A stretch of DNA of 64,000 bases, taken from the NCBI RefSeq assembly GCF_963678635.1, contig NC_087067.1, positions 744,001 through 808,000 on the forward strand. The letters run 5' to 3'. This DNA is from Symsagittifera roscoffensis (taxonomy: Eukaryota; Xenacoelomorpha; Acoela; Convolutidae). The translations under genes and the position numbers were made by a program. The stretch's first letter is position 1; each line of letters opens with the position of its first letter. The notes under the pieces were generated by a model that worked only from the letters and a program-made list of their open reading frames with translations, was not told where the DNA came from and ran no database searches. Of the stretch, positions 10,376 through 21,137 are shown piece by piece.

Positions 10376-11084
10376 GATCTTCCCCTTTCTCCTTGACCCC
10401 CGTCTGGATCCATTTGGAGAGGTTACTTGTCATCTTGTCATTCTTTTGGGCTCTTATTAGGTCCGACAGCCTATATCTCCCTTTGACATGTTCCTTTAGT
10501 GCCATGATCTGTCCATTCATTTCCCCAGGGTTGTGAATGTCATCACTCAGCTTCACGCATACTATCCTCTTCACGATTTTCATATCATCTTTTGGCACCA
10601 TATTCGTTCTGACATTTGAGTTGCATGATAGTTCTCTGAATGGTTTCCTCGAAACCGCAATTCTCTCAAGTTCTTCACCACCTCGTATCTCTTGTACGTC
10701 CAGATTATACGTTCCTGAAGATGGATCTGTCTGTAATTCCCTGTCGTGGTGTCTTATCTTCTCTTCCGCCAATATCATGCACAGACTATCTTGGTTTTCG
10801 CTGCCCTCATCCGAGTCCTCATCCCATTCTTCACGCTCCCCGGACAATTTTCCTTCTCCGGTTTCTTCTTCTTCCGTGGATATGGACCACTCCCCGGACT
10901 CTTGACCTAGTCCCAGGTGTTCAGCTTCTTCTTTGAACGCCACTTTCTTTTTCCTAACCTTGGTCTGCTCCAGAATGCTTTCAGGGATTTTGTCAACTAG
11001 TGACCGCACAACATCTTTGCTATCAGTGACGCCTCCTCTTGAAGAGTCAGTTTTGTTCACTGTTTCTTTTCTCCGCTGTATCAT
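10326..11084 (-). pseudogene. Linker between RNase H and integrase, copy A
   Basis: A 252-codon stretch in the same frame as RT and RNase H, separated from RNase H by one stop codon at about 11088. It is very acidic (STEEEETGEGKLSGEREEWD), then has a conserved region (NPGEMNGQIMALKEHVKGRY). An unusually long connector for a Gypsy pol. It loses the frame of the integrase near 10370. No family recognised. Confidence 0.6.
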
Positions 11085-11087
11085 GAC

Positions 11088-11891
11088 TTACGGTTCCTCT
11101 TCACCCTTCTCTAGAATCACGGGCTTATCATCTGATAGTTTCTCGAGTAACCTCATTAAGTCATCATCTAATTGTGCATCTCCCACTTCTACCTGGTTAA
11201 GATCATAGCCTTTTGCCTTGAGCGTCTCCCTAACAATCCTCGACTTGAGTATTACTTCTATCGGAACCCCTCTGTTTTTCTTCAAGATTGTCCTTTCCGG
11301 AGGTTCTTTTGGTAATTCGGGGTGATCTTCAATCGGTTTGCCTGATTTATCCAGCCATTTTGTGAGTGGAAGACTGTCGTACGCTTCCTTGTCCATGAAG
11401 GAGAAGCCATCCTTGATTTCAGGTCTATCCGCCTCCCTTTGTTCTTGTCTATCGTAGAACTCCGTCTTCTTACTCAAGCTGTCGGCGTTTTGATGTTTGT
11501 CTCGTGTTCTATGCTCAATTATCATATTAAACCCATCCAGGCGAACTATCCATCTCCCAATGTAACTTTGATCCATCGAGTACGTCTTCAGCCAGCTTAG
11601 TGCTCTGTTGTCGACTCTCAGCTTGAATGGCTCGCTGCCTAAGTACGCTCTATATTTGTCGACAAAGGTGACCACCGCGAACATCTCTGCCTTCGGTGCC
11701 CCGTATTTCATTTCCGTATCGCTTAAGACTTTGCTCCCGTATGCTATTGGTCTCAAGACTGTTATCCCTTTCTCCGTCCCTTTCTCCGTCGGCATACCAA
11801 GTACTGGTGCCTCACATAGCTCTTTCTTTATTCTCTGGAATGACTCTTCTGCCGCGTTGTTCCACGTGAATTTTTTGCCCTTATGTCTCAT
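11088..11891 (-). pseudogene. RNase H and tether, copy A (catalytic segment deleted)
   Basis: Matches copy B RNase H but lacks ~22 residues including the VLDTDAS motif that supplies the first catalytic Asp; the sequence jumps from MPTEKG to TEKGITVLRP. AEMFAVVTF (Glu), LRVDNRALSWL (Asp) and HQNADSLSK (Asp) remain. RNase H would degrade the RNA template during reverse transcription; this copy cannot. It shares the frame of RT and is separated from it by one stop at 11895. Confidence 0.75.
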
Positions 11892-11894
11892 TAA

Positions 11895-13040
11895 TTATTG
11901 CATCGGGTAAACCTTGTCCGCATAGCCTTTGATGAACTCTCTATAGTAGTTAGCGAAACCCAGGAAGCTCATCAACTGGTGTTCCGTCTTCGGCGATTTC
12001 CAAGTTAGGACTGCTTCCACGGCGTCTGGATCAGGTCTGATGCCGTGCCTGTCCACCATTCTGCCCAAGTATTTTATCGAGTCCTTAAGTATCTCGCACT
12101 TTGATGGTTTACACTTTAGCCCCGACCTTTTCATGCATGCAAACACCTCGTCAAGTCTCTCAATGTGGTCTTCTAGAGTGGGCGTCGCTATTACAACGTC
12201 ATCCACGTAGCACATTACCAGATTGCCGTACTTCTTCGTCACCCCTATTAGTGCGTGTGCCATCAGTCGCTGAAATGTTGCGGTGGCATTGCAAAGACCA
12301 AACGGCATCCGTTTCGACTGAAATAGACCCAACTCGCAGGCGAACCCTGTCTTGTCCCTGTCCTGCTTCCTCAGCGGTACCTGCCAGAAGGCCGAACCTA
12401 AATCAAGAGTCGTAAAGAACTTTGCATCACCTAACTTCGAGAGGCTCTCATCATTTCTAGATTTGGGATAGGCATCCTTCACCGTGATGGAGTTCAGGTA
12501 TCGAAAGTCACAACAAAACCTCAATTGGTCGCTTTTCTTTTTGGCCATCACTACTCCACACGCCCACGGTGATTTGGATGGTTCTATCATGTCATACTCT
12601 AGTAACGTTTTGATCTCTTTTCTACACGCATCCGATTTGTGTGGGGTCATGCGCCTCGCCCCCTCCCTGTGCGGTACTGCATTCTCCTCGAGTTCTATTT
12701 TATGCTCAACGAAATTACAACACCCGATGTCCGCTTTATGCCTCGAAAAAACTTCTTCGTTCCGCTCTAGTATGTCCTTGATGGCTTCGAGCTGTTCGTC
12801 TGTCATTTTGCCCCTCAAGTGTTCAATCTCCGGCAGTACCGGTTTATCAATTTGCATTTCATCTAGTGTGGGCCGCTCTGGAAAGTTCGAACAGCTCGAC
12901 AGTCCATCGTCCGTCTCTGACTTAAGTGATTTAACAAGACCCGATGAACCTTTTATTTTCTGTAATCGTCTCAAGATACAATTTTTGTCCCTATGATTAG
13001 GACAATCAACAACTTCATTTTGTTTTGAATTCTCAGTCAT
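11895..13040 (-). CDS. Reverse transcriptase domain, copy A (intact catalytic box)
   Basis: The 381-codon stretch holds the RT palm and fingers: WACGVVMAKKKSDQLRFC, FTTLDLGSAFWQVPL with the first catalytic Asp, MPFGLCNATATFQRLM, CYVDDVVIATPT at 12198-12209 with the catalytic Asp pair, and FLGFANYYREFIKGY in the connection. This is clearly Ty3/Gypsy-type RT. It is in frame with protease upstream, separated by a TGA at about 13044 where copies B and D have Arg, and with RNase H downstream after a stop at 11895. This is the only copy in the window with an unbroken YVDD box. Confidence 0.85.
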   Translation of the reverse strand: MTENSKQNEVVDCPNHRDKNCILRRLQKIKGSSGLVKSLKSETDDGLSSCSNFPERPTLDEMQIDKPVLPEIEHLRGKMTDEQLEAIKDILERNEEVFSRHKADIGCCNFVEHKIELEENAVPHREGARRMTPHKSDACRKEIKTLLEYDMIEPSKSPWACGVVMAKKKSDQLRFCCDFRYLNSITVKDAYPKSRNDESLSKLGDAKFFTTLDLGSAFWQVPLRKQDRDKTGFACELGLFQSKRMPFGLCNATATFQRLMAHALIGVTKKYGNLVMCYVDDVVIATPTLEDHIERLDEVFACMKRSGLKCKPSKCEILKDSIKYLGRMVDRHGIRPDPDAVEAVLTWKSPKTEHQLMSFLGFANYYREFIKGYADKVYPMQ

Positions 13041-13046
13041 TTCATA

Positions 13047-14762
13047 TCAAATTTTAACCGGTAAAGCATATCCCAGCTTCCTCCCTCTCTGTATCGTGAT
13101 CGGTATATCAAGGGTATTTAACAAGACGCTGACGCAGAGGCCGCTCTTCATTATCGAGAATGATCTTCCTAAAACAGCAGCACTTTGACTATTAGGATTC
13201 GGAACTATGCACACTTGCTTGTTGTCACTTAGTTCATTGTAATTTTTCATCCGCAAGCCTACGATTGCTGCTTCATTCGCTTTTAGCCTCACCCTCCTAC
13301 TCAAGAATACCGGTGCTTTATTCTCATTCGCTATTATTAAATTTATCGGTTTTATTGCGTACCTCCTATCCGGAATTCTTATCCTGAACATCGCATTGTT
13401 TGAATCAATCGTTACGTCAAAGTTCCTGATGAAGTCCCTGCCTAAAATGATTTGGTCAGACTCGTCCAGGTTTTCTACTACAAGAAAGCTCATCCACAGA
13501 TTGCATTCCCCCAGGTTCAGGGCTATTATTGGTGTCCTGCCTAGCACTCGCAGCGCCCCTTTGTTGGCTGCTGACAACCGTATTCTTGAGTCTATCAAGT
13601 CATCTTTGTCGAAGCCCATTCGCTCCCAAGTTTCGATTGGTATTACACTCAAGATCGCTCCAGTATCGAGTAACCCACGCAAGTGAGTCTTTTTGCCATT
13701 TATGTCGAGCACGTGTGCTGACACTTCTGCCTCTGTCCCTATGTGCATTGCATCTTCCTCCAGCATGGCAGAGTGTCCAATCGACCTCACTTTTAGTTCT
13801 TCTCTTCCTACGTAAATCTGCCCTACTAGGTCTTCATCGCATGTTATCATTGTTTTCGTATAGATGTTTATTCCGTCTATATTTAGCATCACCTCATGCG
13901 GACCATAAGCTTCCGTGTATCTGTTATCAATTCGGACTGACTTGCTACCAACTCTTGTGAGTAGCGCCCGTACTGCTCTAGAAGTCGTTTGTGGACTTAT
14001 ACCACTCCAGTAGTCGGCGTACACATCAATGTGCATTATTGTCTGGTCGCTCGGTTCGCTCAAGTTTCTGGTCACCTCATGGCCGCCCAGGGTGATTATC
14101 GACATTATTCTAGCCCCGATTTTCGTTATGCCGAACGGTTTTCCCGTCAACATTTTCACGGTGTTGCAGTTTCCGCTCTTTGTCGACCCCGCTACAGCCT
14201 CTGATGTTGACTTCGAGCACGCCAATGCCTCATTGAATTTCTGTTTATAGATTTCCTGTTTTAGTCGTTGTTCTATTTCTTTTGCCGCCAGATCCTGCTT
14301 CACCTTGTTGATAGCTTTCGCCGCCGCTTTGTCATAATTTATCTCTAGAGTGTTCCTGGCCGTGGCTTCTAATGCACTATTAACTTGCGTTACAGCTTTC
14401 ACTGTTTTCGTTGGCAGTTCCGTGCTCGGTGCTCCTAAGTTTTTCGATTCAAACTCGTTTTGTCTATTCCGTTGATTCTGCACCGCCGCTAGTGCTAATT
14501 TATGTTTGGGGTGGCTCTGGTCCTTGACTGCCTCCCAAAACAAGGGACAATCCATTCTGAAGTGCCCTTCTTGATTGCAGAAGAAGCATCTTGCACCTAT
14601 CTTGATGATTAAGCCACTATAGTATTCGTGTTCCTCCATCTGGCTCATGTCTTCCTCATCTGGTGCGTAACCCAGACTCTTCATGCCCTGTTTATATGTT
14701 GTGCAGTCAGCCACGTGATGATCAGCTGACCCGCAGTTCGCGTATGATCTGCGTTTGTCCAT
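13047..14762 (-). pseudogene. Gag zinc knuckles and retropepsin, copy A
   Basis: 571 open codons. Two CX2CX4HX4C knuckles come first (CANC-type at the N-terminus; here the first Cys is Tyr, YANCGSADHHVADC; the second, CFFCNQEGHFRMDC, is intact). A helical Lys/Glu-rich linker follows, then the protease with LLDTGAILSVIPIETW and the flap-proximal IILGRDFIRNFDVTID. Reading straight through from knuckles to protease shows that gag and pol are one frame in this family. The TGA ending the stretch replaces an Arg codon of copies B and D. Confidence 0.8.
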
Positions 14763-15638
14763 GTCATCTCTATGCTTGTACCATGACGACCTTTGAGGTT
14801 GGCTCCCCCTTGAGTATTCCTGTTATCCGTATATGAGTATTTCTTGGGTTTCATTAGCATGAACTCTCTCGACTTCTGTCTCATCTCTTCTGAGGTCGGT
14901 GCGCTATTTTTCGACAATGTGTAGTATGTTGCTAACATTGTTCTCAAGTCATCACTCTTTACCCCATCAATGAACTTCGAGGCGATGCTAAAGTTTCTTC
15001 TGTTTGTCGACTCTTCAGGGTCACTCCTTCTTCTCAAGCTCTCAAGGTCATCTAGGAACCGATCAATCGATTCATCGTCCCTTTGCCTTCTCTTTTCAAA
15101 TCGCATCATCGCTTGGTGACCCTTCATGCCCAAATCGATTCAACATTATTTCGAAGATTTTATCTGCGGTGTCGCGTTCTTCTTCTTTCTTTGCAACCAC
15201 GCATTTCAATGCCGTGCCTTCTAGGTTGCCAAGTATCGCTGTGCATGCTTGTCTTTCATCATTCAAATTGTCTTGTTCTAAATGTAATCTCATAACTTCT
15301 ACCCAAGTGTCAATGTATCCATCCGAATCGTCCTTGAATTCTTTCGGTTTTTTGAACGTTTTCCTGGATTTGCACCCTCCTCTATCACTCGAGTCAGTGT
15401 TCCTCGTGGCGAAGGCTTCTAGAGCTGTGGAGTCCCCTGGACCACTCGTTGTATTCGCTGTCCCATTCTTCATAATTGTTTTGGCAGCTACTGGTGCTGT
15501 GTTCACCGCCCGGGTTAAAGGCAACGGTGTCGATTGCCGTTTGTTCCCTTGTGGTTCCACGAAGTCAACTCTGTTGCCTTGCGAGCGATCCGCTGCTGGC
15601 CTGTCTTGTGACGTAGAGTTTCTCAAGATTGCATCCAA
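14681..15638 (-). pseudogene. Gag capsid-like region, copy A, split over two frames
   Basis: Two overlapping open stretches (15638-15096 and 15133-14681) together match the capsid part of copy B gag: WVEVMRLHLEQDNLNDERQA, ALKCVVAKKEEERDTADK, RFEKRRQRDDESIDRFLDDL and SKFIDGVKSDDLRTMLA. This is the retrotransposon-gag fold that builds the particle. A frameshift near 15120 and loss of ~30 residues near 15440 separate the pieces. Confidence 0.7.
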
Positions 15639-15766
15639 TTTCGCCTGTATTGCACATGAGCTTTCAGCCTGGGTCCTGCTTCCATCATTGCTTCCATCCT
15701 CGTTTCCAGACTCCCCAACTGGTTGTTGACATCATCATATCGGTTTTTCATTTGTTGCAGCTCTTT

Positions 15767-16162
15767 TTAGATGTTCTTCTCTCGTTCTTCGTCAGTGGCA
15801 TTTACCTTGTCTGACATCTGTTGAATCTTTTCTTCAGTTGCCCTGGCCAGGTTGAAATAGTTGTCCAGGTACTCGTGTTTATTGTATCTTATTTCTTTTC
15901 TTATTACTTCTCTATCCTCCTCGCTGTGCTTCAATTTCTTGTCGATCTGCTCTAGCTTTGCCATCAAATCGCCCAGCTCAAGAGAAGTTGTTTCATGGTC
16001 CACTGTTGCCCTGTTGTTGTCTGCTGTTTCCGTTCTGGCTTGTTCTTTGCTTTGGTCGGTGTCTGTCGTCTTCGTGAGAACTGTCCCAAATGTTCGTGCT
16101 CTTTCAGTTTTCGGTTCTTCAGCTGTGTTATCCCTCAACTTCATTCCGACCATCATCGCCAA
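15767..16162 (-). pseudogene. Gag N-terminal coiled-coil region, copy A
   Basis: 131 codons beginning MAMMVGMKLRDN and matching residues ~140-270 of copy B gag, including the helical LGDLMAKLEQIDKKLKHSEE and NYFNLARATEEKIQQMSDKV. The first ~140 gag residues seen in copy B are missing; the DNA is joined to the minisatellite near 16240, with a short direct repeat (agctgatcatccac) at the join. Confidence 0.65.
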
Positions 16163-16272
16163 CTTTTCCGTAAGGACGTTTTCTTTACTTGAGAGTCATC
16201 TTTCACCGTTTCTGGCGTGTTGCCTGTTGACCGTACCAGCTGATCATCCACGTTCGGGTCAGCTGATCATCC

Positions 16273-16546
16273 ACCTTCCAAGACCGTACCGTCCCAAGAC
16301 TGTACCGTCCCAAGACTTTACTGTCTCAAGACCGTACCGTCCCAAGGCTGTTCTGTCCCAAGACTGTACCAAGACTGCTCGGGCCCAAGACTGTCCCAAG
16401 ACTGCACCGTCCCAAGACTGTCCCAAGACTATACTGTCCCAAGACCGTCCCAAGACTGCACCGTTCCGAGACCGTCCCCAGACTGCACTGTCCCAAGACT
16501 TCTTCGGTACTGTCCCAAGACTTCTCTGGTACTGTCCCAAGACTGT
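16273..16546 (-). repeat. Leader minisatellite, copy A (short allele)
   Basis: About 17 tandem 12-16-bp units around a GTCCCAAG core on the plus strand (CTTGGGAC in element sense). Copies B, D and E carry the same array at 740-850 bp. Long ORFs running through it on either strand are repeat artefacts. Confidence 0.9.
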
Positions 16547-17831
16547 CACCAAGTGTCTGAGTGGTGGGACCTCTTTTTCTCCGTTGTAGGGACTTCTTGA
16601 ATCACTGTACCTTGTACCACCACTTGAGCTCTAGTAAAAATTTTCCCAAAAAACCTTCTCTTAATGGCCAAATGCTTCAAATGCTGATCTCCCCTGTAAT
16701 TAACTCTTTTTCGATGTTTCAAGCAACTTGAAACCAAAACTTGTACGCAGGTATCTTGTGATCACCTGTTCGTTTAAAAACCAAACACAAATTCTTACCA
16801 AAATGTGAAAAAAAAAATTTAAACAAGAAAAAGTAATAAAAACAGAGAGATGAACCCACCTAAAATTCAAAGGTGATAGATGTGATAGATGGTACCTAAT
16901 TGCCACGCGTTTTCCTCCCCCCTTCTTAAACCTAAAATTACCTTAAGCGCCGGGTGCTAAACCTCTCGGGAGAAAACCGCAGACCTGTCTCCATGCCTGC
17001 TTGTGCAAAAACGTTCCTCAAAACCGGGGGATTTCGCTTATCCAATTTTACACTTATCTCCTATAATGTAATGTGGATTTTAACGATACCTGTTTTGACC
17101 AACTTGAGAACTCGAGAACAGCCAAATCCTCCTTGACCACTTTCCCACTCGGCTGGTCACCTCTTCCAGTCAAGACTCCTATTGGTTCAGCCCAAATCCT
17201 CCTGAGCCGCTTTCCCAGTCGACCGGTCACCTCTTCCAGTCAAGTCTCCTATTGGTTCAGCCCAAATCCTCCTGAACCACTTTCCCACTCGGCTGGTCAC
17301 TTCTTCCAGTCAAGTCTCCTAGTTGTCCAGCTAAGTTCCAAGTTACCTGAAAACCCTTGACAACGCCCCACACTCGGGCACTTTATTGAGGTTACTGGGT
17401 TAAATTGCTAGATTGATCGAAACGATCGAACTTGTAAAACAGTATGGGTATACTATTTAATTAATATAAAGGTTTGATCCAACTAATCTGGTGTCAAAAT
17501 CACTGTCTTTTTTCGTTTTATGGTTTTTGTTCCTTTTTCTATTCTTTTTTTGGTTTTTGTTTCGCTTTTTGTCTTTTTTGCTCGTGTTTTTTTGTCCCCC
17601 TAGTTACCCATCTTGGTTCGGTTAGCTAAGCCTCGTTCGGAGAGCGTACCAGGAAGTTTTCTCGAGTTTTCTTAAAAAGCTATCACGGTACAACCGGAAG
17701 GTTTGCACGTTCCCGCCGAATCGTACTACCGGTACTCTAGAATGGGCATGCAGCCCGGTGCTGTGTCAAGTGGGTTCGACTCCGTAGTCTTGATGTCGTA
17801 AAAACACCCAGGAGCAACATAAAAACACTAT
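16547..17831 (-). other. 5' leader, copy A
   Basis: Non-coding DNA between minisatellite and 5' LTR, alike in D and E. In element sense it contains a candidate splice donor CTTAAG/GTAATTTTAG at 16940, a second candidate TTTTG/GTAAGAAT near 16796, three 70-bp repeats, an A-rich tract (17495-17605) and, next to the LTR, a GC-rich palindrome-rich stretch. On the plus strand 17773-17783 is a perfect Pol III B-box match (GGTTCGACTCC). Confidence 0.7.
17122..17331 (-). repeat. 70-bp tandem repeat in leader, copy A (three units)
   Basis: Units start at 17122, 17192 and 17262, each beginning CCAAATCCTCC on the plus strand and containing GGTCACCTCTTCCAGTCAAG. Copies D (45864) and E (49478) have two units. 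Confidence 0.9.
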
Positions 17832-18803
17832 GTAACATTCGTCTACTTCGGTCACATATGAGGCTTAAGAAAAATAGGCCCTATAACCATTGGCTCAAGA
17901 GTCAGGGACACTATCTCTTGTGTTTTTCTACCTCAAAACCGTCGGAGCCAATTCGGTTCACTTGTGACATGAGACTACAACCCGTTACAGCCTAAAGGCT
18001 ACTACCAAAATATCCCCCCACTCTAGAAATAAGAACGTCCCCATACTTAGGTCTCAAAATACCCAAAATACACGAACGCCGTTAAAAACCGGGTCGGAAC
18101 AATCCCTTGTGTTACTTTTTATTAGACAGTGAAACTTTGATCCATTTCAGATGGATCAACCTAAAACTCGCTTTATCTCAACATAACAATCTTAAAACAC
18201 ACTCAAGAAGATTAAATTATGTACTCACATCGCAGCACGCTCGAGAATTAGGAGTAATTAAACTAATTAATAACTCTAGCATGAATATAATTGAATATAA
18301 CTCAAGAAGTCCTTCAACGATGAGTTCCAATCAAAGGAAGTAAGTTTTAACTCAAGAATATAGTTTTCGGATATGAATCATTGGGACACTTCAGCTGTCC
18401 ACCTTTCCACCGAAGGTTCACTCTGGTTCAGCTCGAATTACTGTATTCTCCTCTCGTGATTGTTTCGTCTCCTATTTCAGGATAAGACGGCTCTACTCGT
18501 GTCTTATTTTGTATCTGGAAATTGCGAATAGCAATTTCCCGCTGTTTTTTTACGTACTTTCCCGCACTTTTAATCTCGTTCGTTCTGATTTATTTCTTGT
18601 TATTTTCAGTTTCTGCGAAAAAACTGAGCATGAATGGCTTAATTCGAAATTTTGAAAAATTAAACTTCACTCCCAAATCAAGTATTTTCGTGTCGCTCAA
18701 GGTCAAACTTCCAAATATGACCGACTGGCTCATACTCCCCGGACTCGAGATCGATGTCCTCATCGCGTGCTGTCGTCTGTCAGTGAGTCCCAGAATTCAC
18801 TTC
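17832..18803 (-). repeat. 5' LTR of copy A, truncated
   Basis: Starts TGTAACATTCG on the plus strand, matching the edge defined by copies E and F, and is alike to them for ~970 bp. It breaks off near CAGTGAGTCCCAGAA and is followed directly by an LTR-internal sequence of the next unit. About 290 bp of the LTR are missing at the U3 end in element sense. Confidence 0.8.
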
Positions 18804-18804
18804 G

Positions 18805-19962
18805 ACGGAGCCAATTCGGTTCACTTGCGACATGAGACTACAACCCGTTACAGCTTGAAGGCCACTACCAAAATATCCCCCCACTCTAGAAATAAGAACG
18901 TCCCCATACTTAGGTCTCAAAATACCCAAAATACACGAACGCCGTTAAAAACCGGGTCGGAACAATCCGTTATGTTTCTTTTTATTAGACAGTGGGGATT
19001 TGATCCATTTCAGATGGATCAACCTAAAACTCGCCTTATCTCAACATAACAATCATAAAACACACCCAAAAAACTAAATTTGGAACTCACATGTCGACAC
19101 ACTCGAGAATCGGGAGTAATTAAATTGATGAGCAACTCGAGAATTAAATACAATAACTTGAGTAGTTCAATACTAATCAGTTTTAATAAAGGAAATAAGT
19201 TTTGACTCTAGAATTGATGTTTTAGTCTGAACCATTGGGACACTCCAGCTGTCCACCTTTCCACTGAAGGTTCACTCTGGTTCAGTTCGAATAGTTGCAC
19301 TCTTCTCTCGCTATTATTTCGTCTCTTATTTCAGGATAAGACGGCTCTACTCGTGTCTTATTTTGTATCTGGAAATTGCGAATAGCAATTTCCCGCTGTT
19401 TTCTTAAGTACTTTCCCGCAATTGTAAATTTGGTCGTTCTGATCTTATTTTATTGTGTTTTCAGTTGTCGCGAGAAAACTGAGCATGACAGGCTCTATTC
19501 GAAAATTTGAAAATTTAAATTCCACTTCAAAACCACATATCTTGTGTTCCTCAAGGTCAAACTTCCAAATATGACCGACTGGCACATACTCCCCGGACTC
19601 AAGATCGATGTCCTCATCGCGTGCTGTCGTCTGCCAGTGAATCCCAGAAAACCGAGTGTTGCTCAAGGTACAGTGCCAGTGGTCATTTACAGAAGTTTGC
19701 AGCAGACTTAAGTTTATCTACACCCCAAAATTCACAACCATGTAAAATTTTCATACTATCGCTAAACAGCAATCAAAATCTGCATACACCTGCACCTTTG
19801 AATCCTCGCTTTTTAAGCTAACGATCTAAGATTTCTTTTGTCCTATTCAATCAGGAAATTGTCATGCAACATTTTGATTTATATAATCTAAATAGCATAT
19901 TAATAACAATATCTGATTTGTTAAAATTTATTTTTCGTGAACCCAGATTTCATCCGAGTTCA
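18805..19962 (-). repeat. 3' LTR of copy B, lacking its outer ~105 bp
   Basis: Matches E (50113-51381) and F (56420-57692) from LTR position ~105 to the inner edge GAGTTCA at 19962. In element sense it starts TGAACTCGG. A TATA-like TATATAA is at 19876-19888 and AATAAA at 18981-18986. It is very close to the complete LTR of copy E, suggesting that B and E were once the two ends of one insertion. Confidence 0.85.
19445..19666 (-). CDS. Short ORF inside the LTR, copy B
   Basis: 73 codons in element sense, core DEDIDLESGEYVPVGHIWKF. The same ORF is in copy E (50864-51085). The core is also readable in the A and F LTRs with mainly third-position changes, but there it is followed quickly by a stop, and F lacks the ATG. 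It may be an upstream ORF of the transcript or chance. Confidence 0.25.
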   Translation of the reverse strand: MSNTRFSGIHWQTTARDEDIDLESGEYVPVGHIWKFDLEEHKICGFEVEFKFSNFRIEPVMLSFLATTENTIK

Positions 19963-19985
19963 CGCTCGAGCCCCCTTCCCTCTCA
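19963..19985 (-). promoter_or_regulatory. Polypurine tract, copy B
   Basis: In element sense GAGAGGGAAGGGGGCTCG lies immediately upstream of the 3' LTR start TGAACTCGG, the standard position of the plus-strand primer. Copies G (51382) and F (57693) keep it. Confidence 0.75.
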
Positions 19986-20026
19986 AGACTGAAGACTCTC
20001 TCGAATTTTCCCTTCTAGTCACCTGC

Positions 20027-21112
20027 TCATTTCGCGTCGTTCGCACTCGAGGCACTAGCCCCAGACGTGTTTGACACTGCAAACTGTTTCAACAGCGCTT
20101 CTTCATCATCGGAGCTAATCACGATCTCCTCCCAAGCCTTCAGCTGTTCATAGGATTGCATCCACTCCCTTTGCTCCTGCAATCTCTTCGCTTGATTGGG
20201 CAAACTCTTCACCCTTGACTCTCGATTCAAACAGAAGGAATTGTGAAGGTTCAGGCTCACGTTCTTCGCCAAGTCTTCCTCTAGTATCGACTCTTTCGCC
20301 TTGGTGTTGTTTCTGGACACTCTACCAACTCTTTTCCACCCCGTCGTGATCGCATTTCGATGGGTTAGCAGAGGTCTCTTGAAAGCTTCCGGTCCTATCT
20401 CGGCCTGGAACTGTCGATACTCCTTTTGATATTTCCTCATATGATCCTTCGTTACGATGTATAACCAGGACGTCAACGTCGCTCGAAACCAAGGAAAGAA
20501 CCTTAATCTGCTCCATACGTGCCTGACTTCCATTAGTATAGAGAATACTTTGCATGCAGTCTTAAACAACTCGAGTCTCCTGCCATAATCTATTGCGTGT
20601 ATCGACTCCGCCGTTGGCGTCTTCGTTTCCCGATACTTCGTTACAGTCTCTTCAATCCACCTTAGAGCCAGCATCGTGCTCACCACCAAGAGCGTCACCT
20701 TTTGCCGGTGATCCGGTAATCCTATCGACCAAATTTCTTCCACATCCCATACCAGGCAGAGGTTTGGGTGATCCGGGTACCACACCGTTTGTGCCAGACA
20801 GTGGCATGGGCATTCTCCATGTGTGATCTCAATACTCCTGAGGTTGCGTTCTCCCGAGGCTTCCAGGAGAGGCTCGAGTTCCATCATCTTCTCGTGTATC
20901 GTATCGCTCTCCTCTATGTTTGGAGCACCCCCCGCCGGTTTTCCGATCACACTTTGTCTCTCGTGGTCGCTTATGTTCTCATTTTCCAAACTCAAAAGCT
21001 CTTCCCCCCAGGTTTCACTCAAGTCATCCCTCAGTTCTCTCGGCACTGTTCCTCTGATTTTTCGAACAACAACCTGTGTGAGTGATGCGACATCCGAGCC
21101 AACCTTACGCAC
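20027..21112 (-). pseudogene. ORF2 C-terminus, copy B
   Basis: 361 codons, ending 65 bp before the LTR. It contains a Cys/His cluster (HGECPCHCLAQTVW), a helical central part (MLALRWIEETVTKYRE, FFPWFRATLTSWLYIVTKDH), a basic helix (NQAKRLQEQREWMQSYEQLK), and near the end EEIVISSDDEEALL, which matches a SUMO-interaction motif (hydrophobic core followed by acidic/Ser residues). Fragment G and copy F carry the same ending, so the stop is reliable. The upstream frame is lost by a 2-base indel compared with F near 21055. The first ~15 codons here are out of the true frame. Confidence 0.65.
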
Positions 21113-21137
21113 TTGGGTACTGAGAAAGCTTTGTCTA

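Larger units (their letters stand above)
1..18803 (-). mobile_element. Giant Ty3/Gypsy-type LTR retrotransposon, copy A (3' end outside window)
   Basis: Reading from high to low coordinates: truncated 5' LTR, leader, short minisatellite, gag, protease, RT, RNase H, integrase, macro-like tail, spacer, and ORF2 running off the left edge. The order and sequence match copy B over the whole length. The domain order PR-RT-RH-IN is that of Ty3/Gypsy elements. The copy is dead: gag is split over several frames, RNase H has lost its first catalytic segment, and ORF2 has at least two nonsense codons and two frameshifts. Its 5' LTR abuts the 3' LTR of copy B. Confidence 0.85.

Noticed and set aside
17620-17800. 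tRNA gene in the leader
   Set aside because: Only a B-box match is seen; the A-box-like TAGCTAAG is ~140 bp away and no cloverleaf can be drawn.
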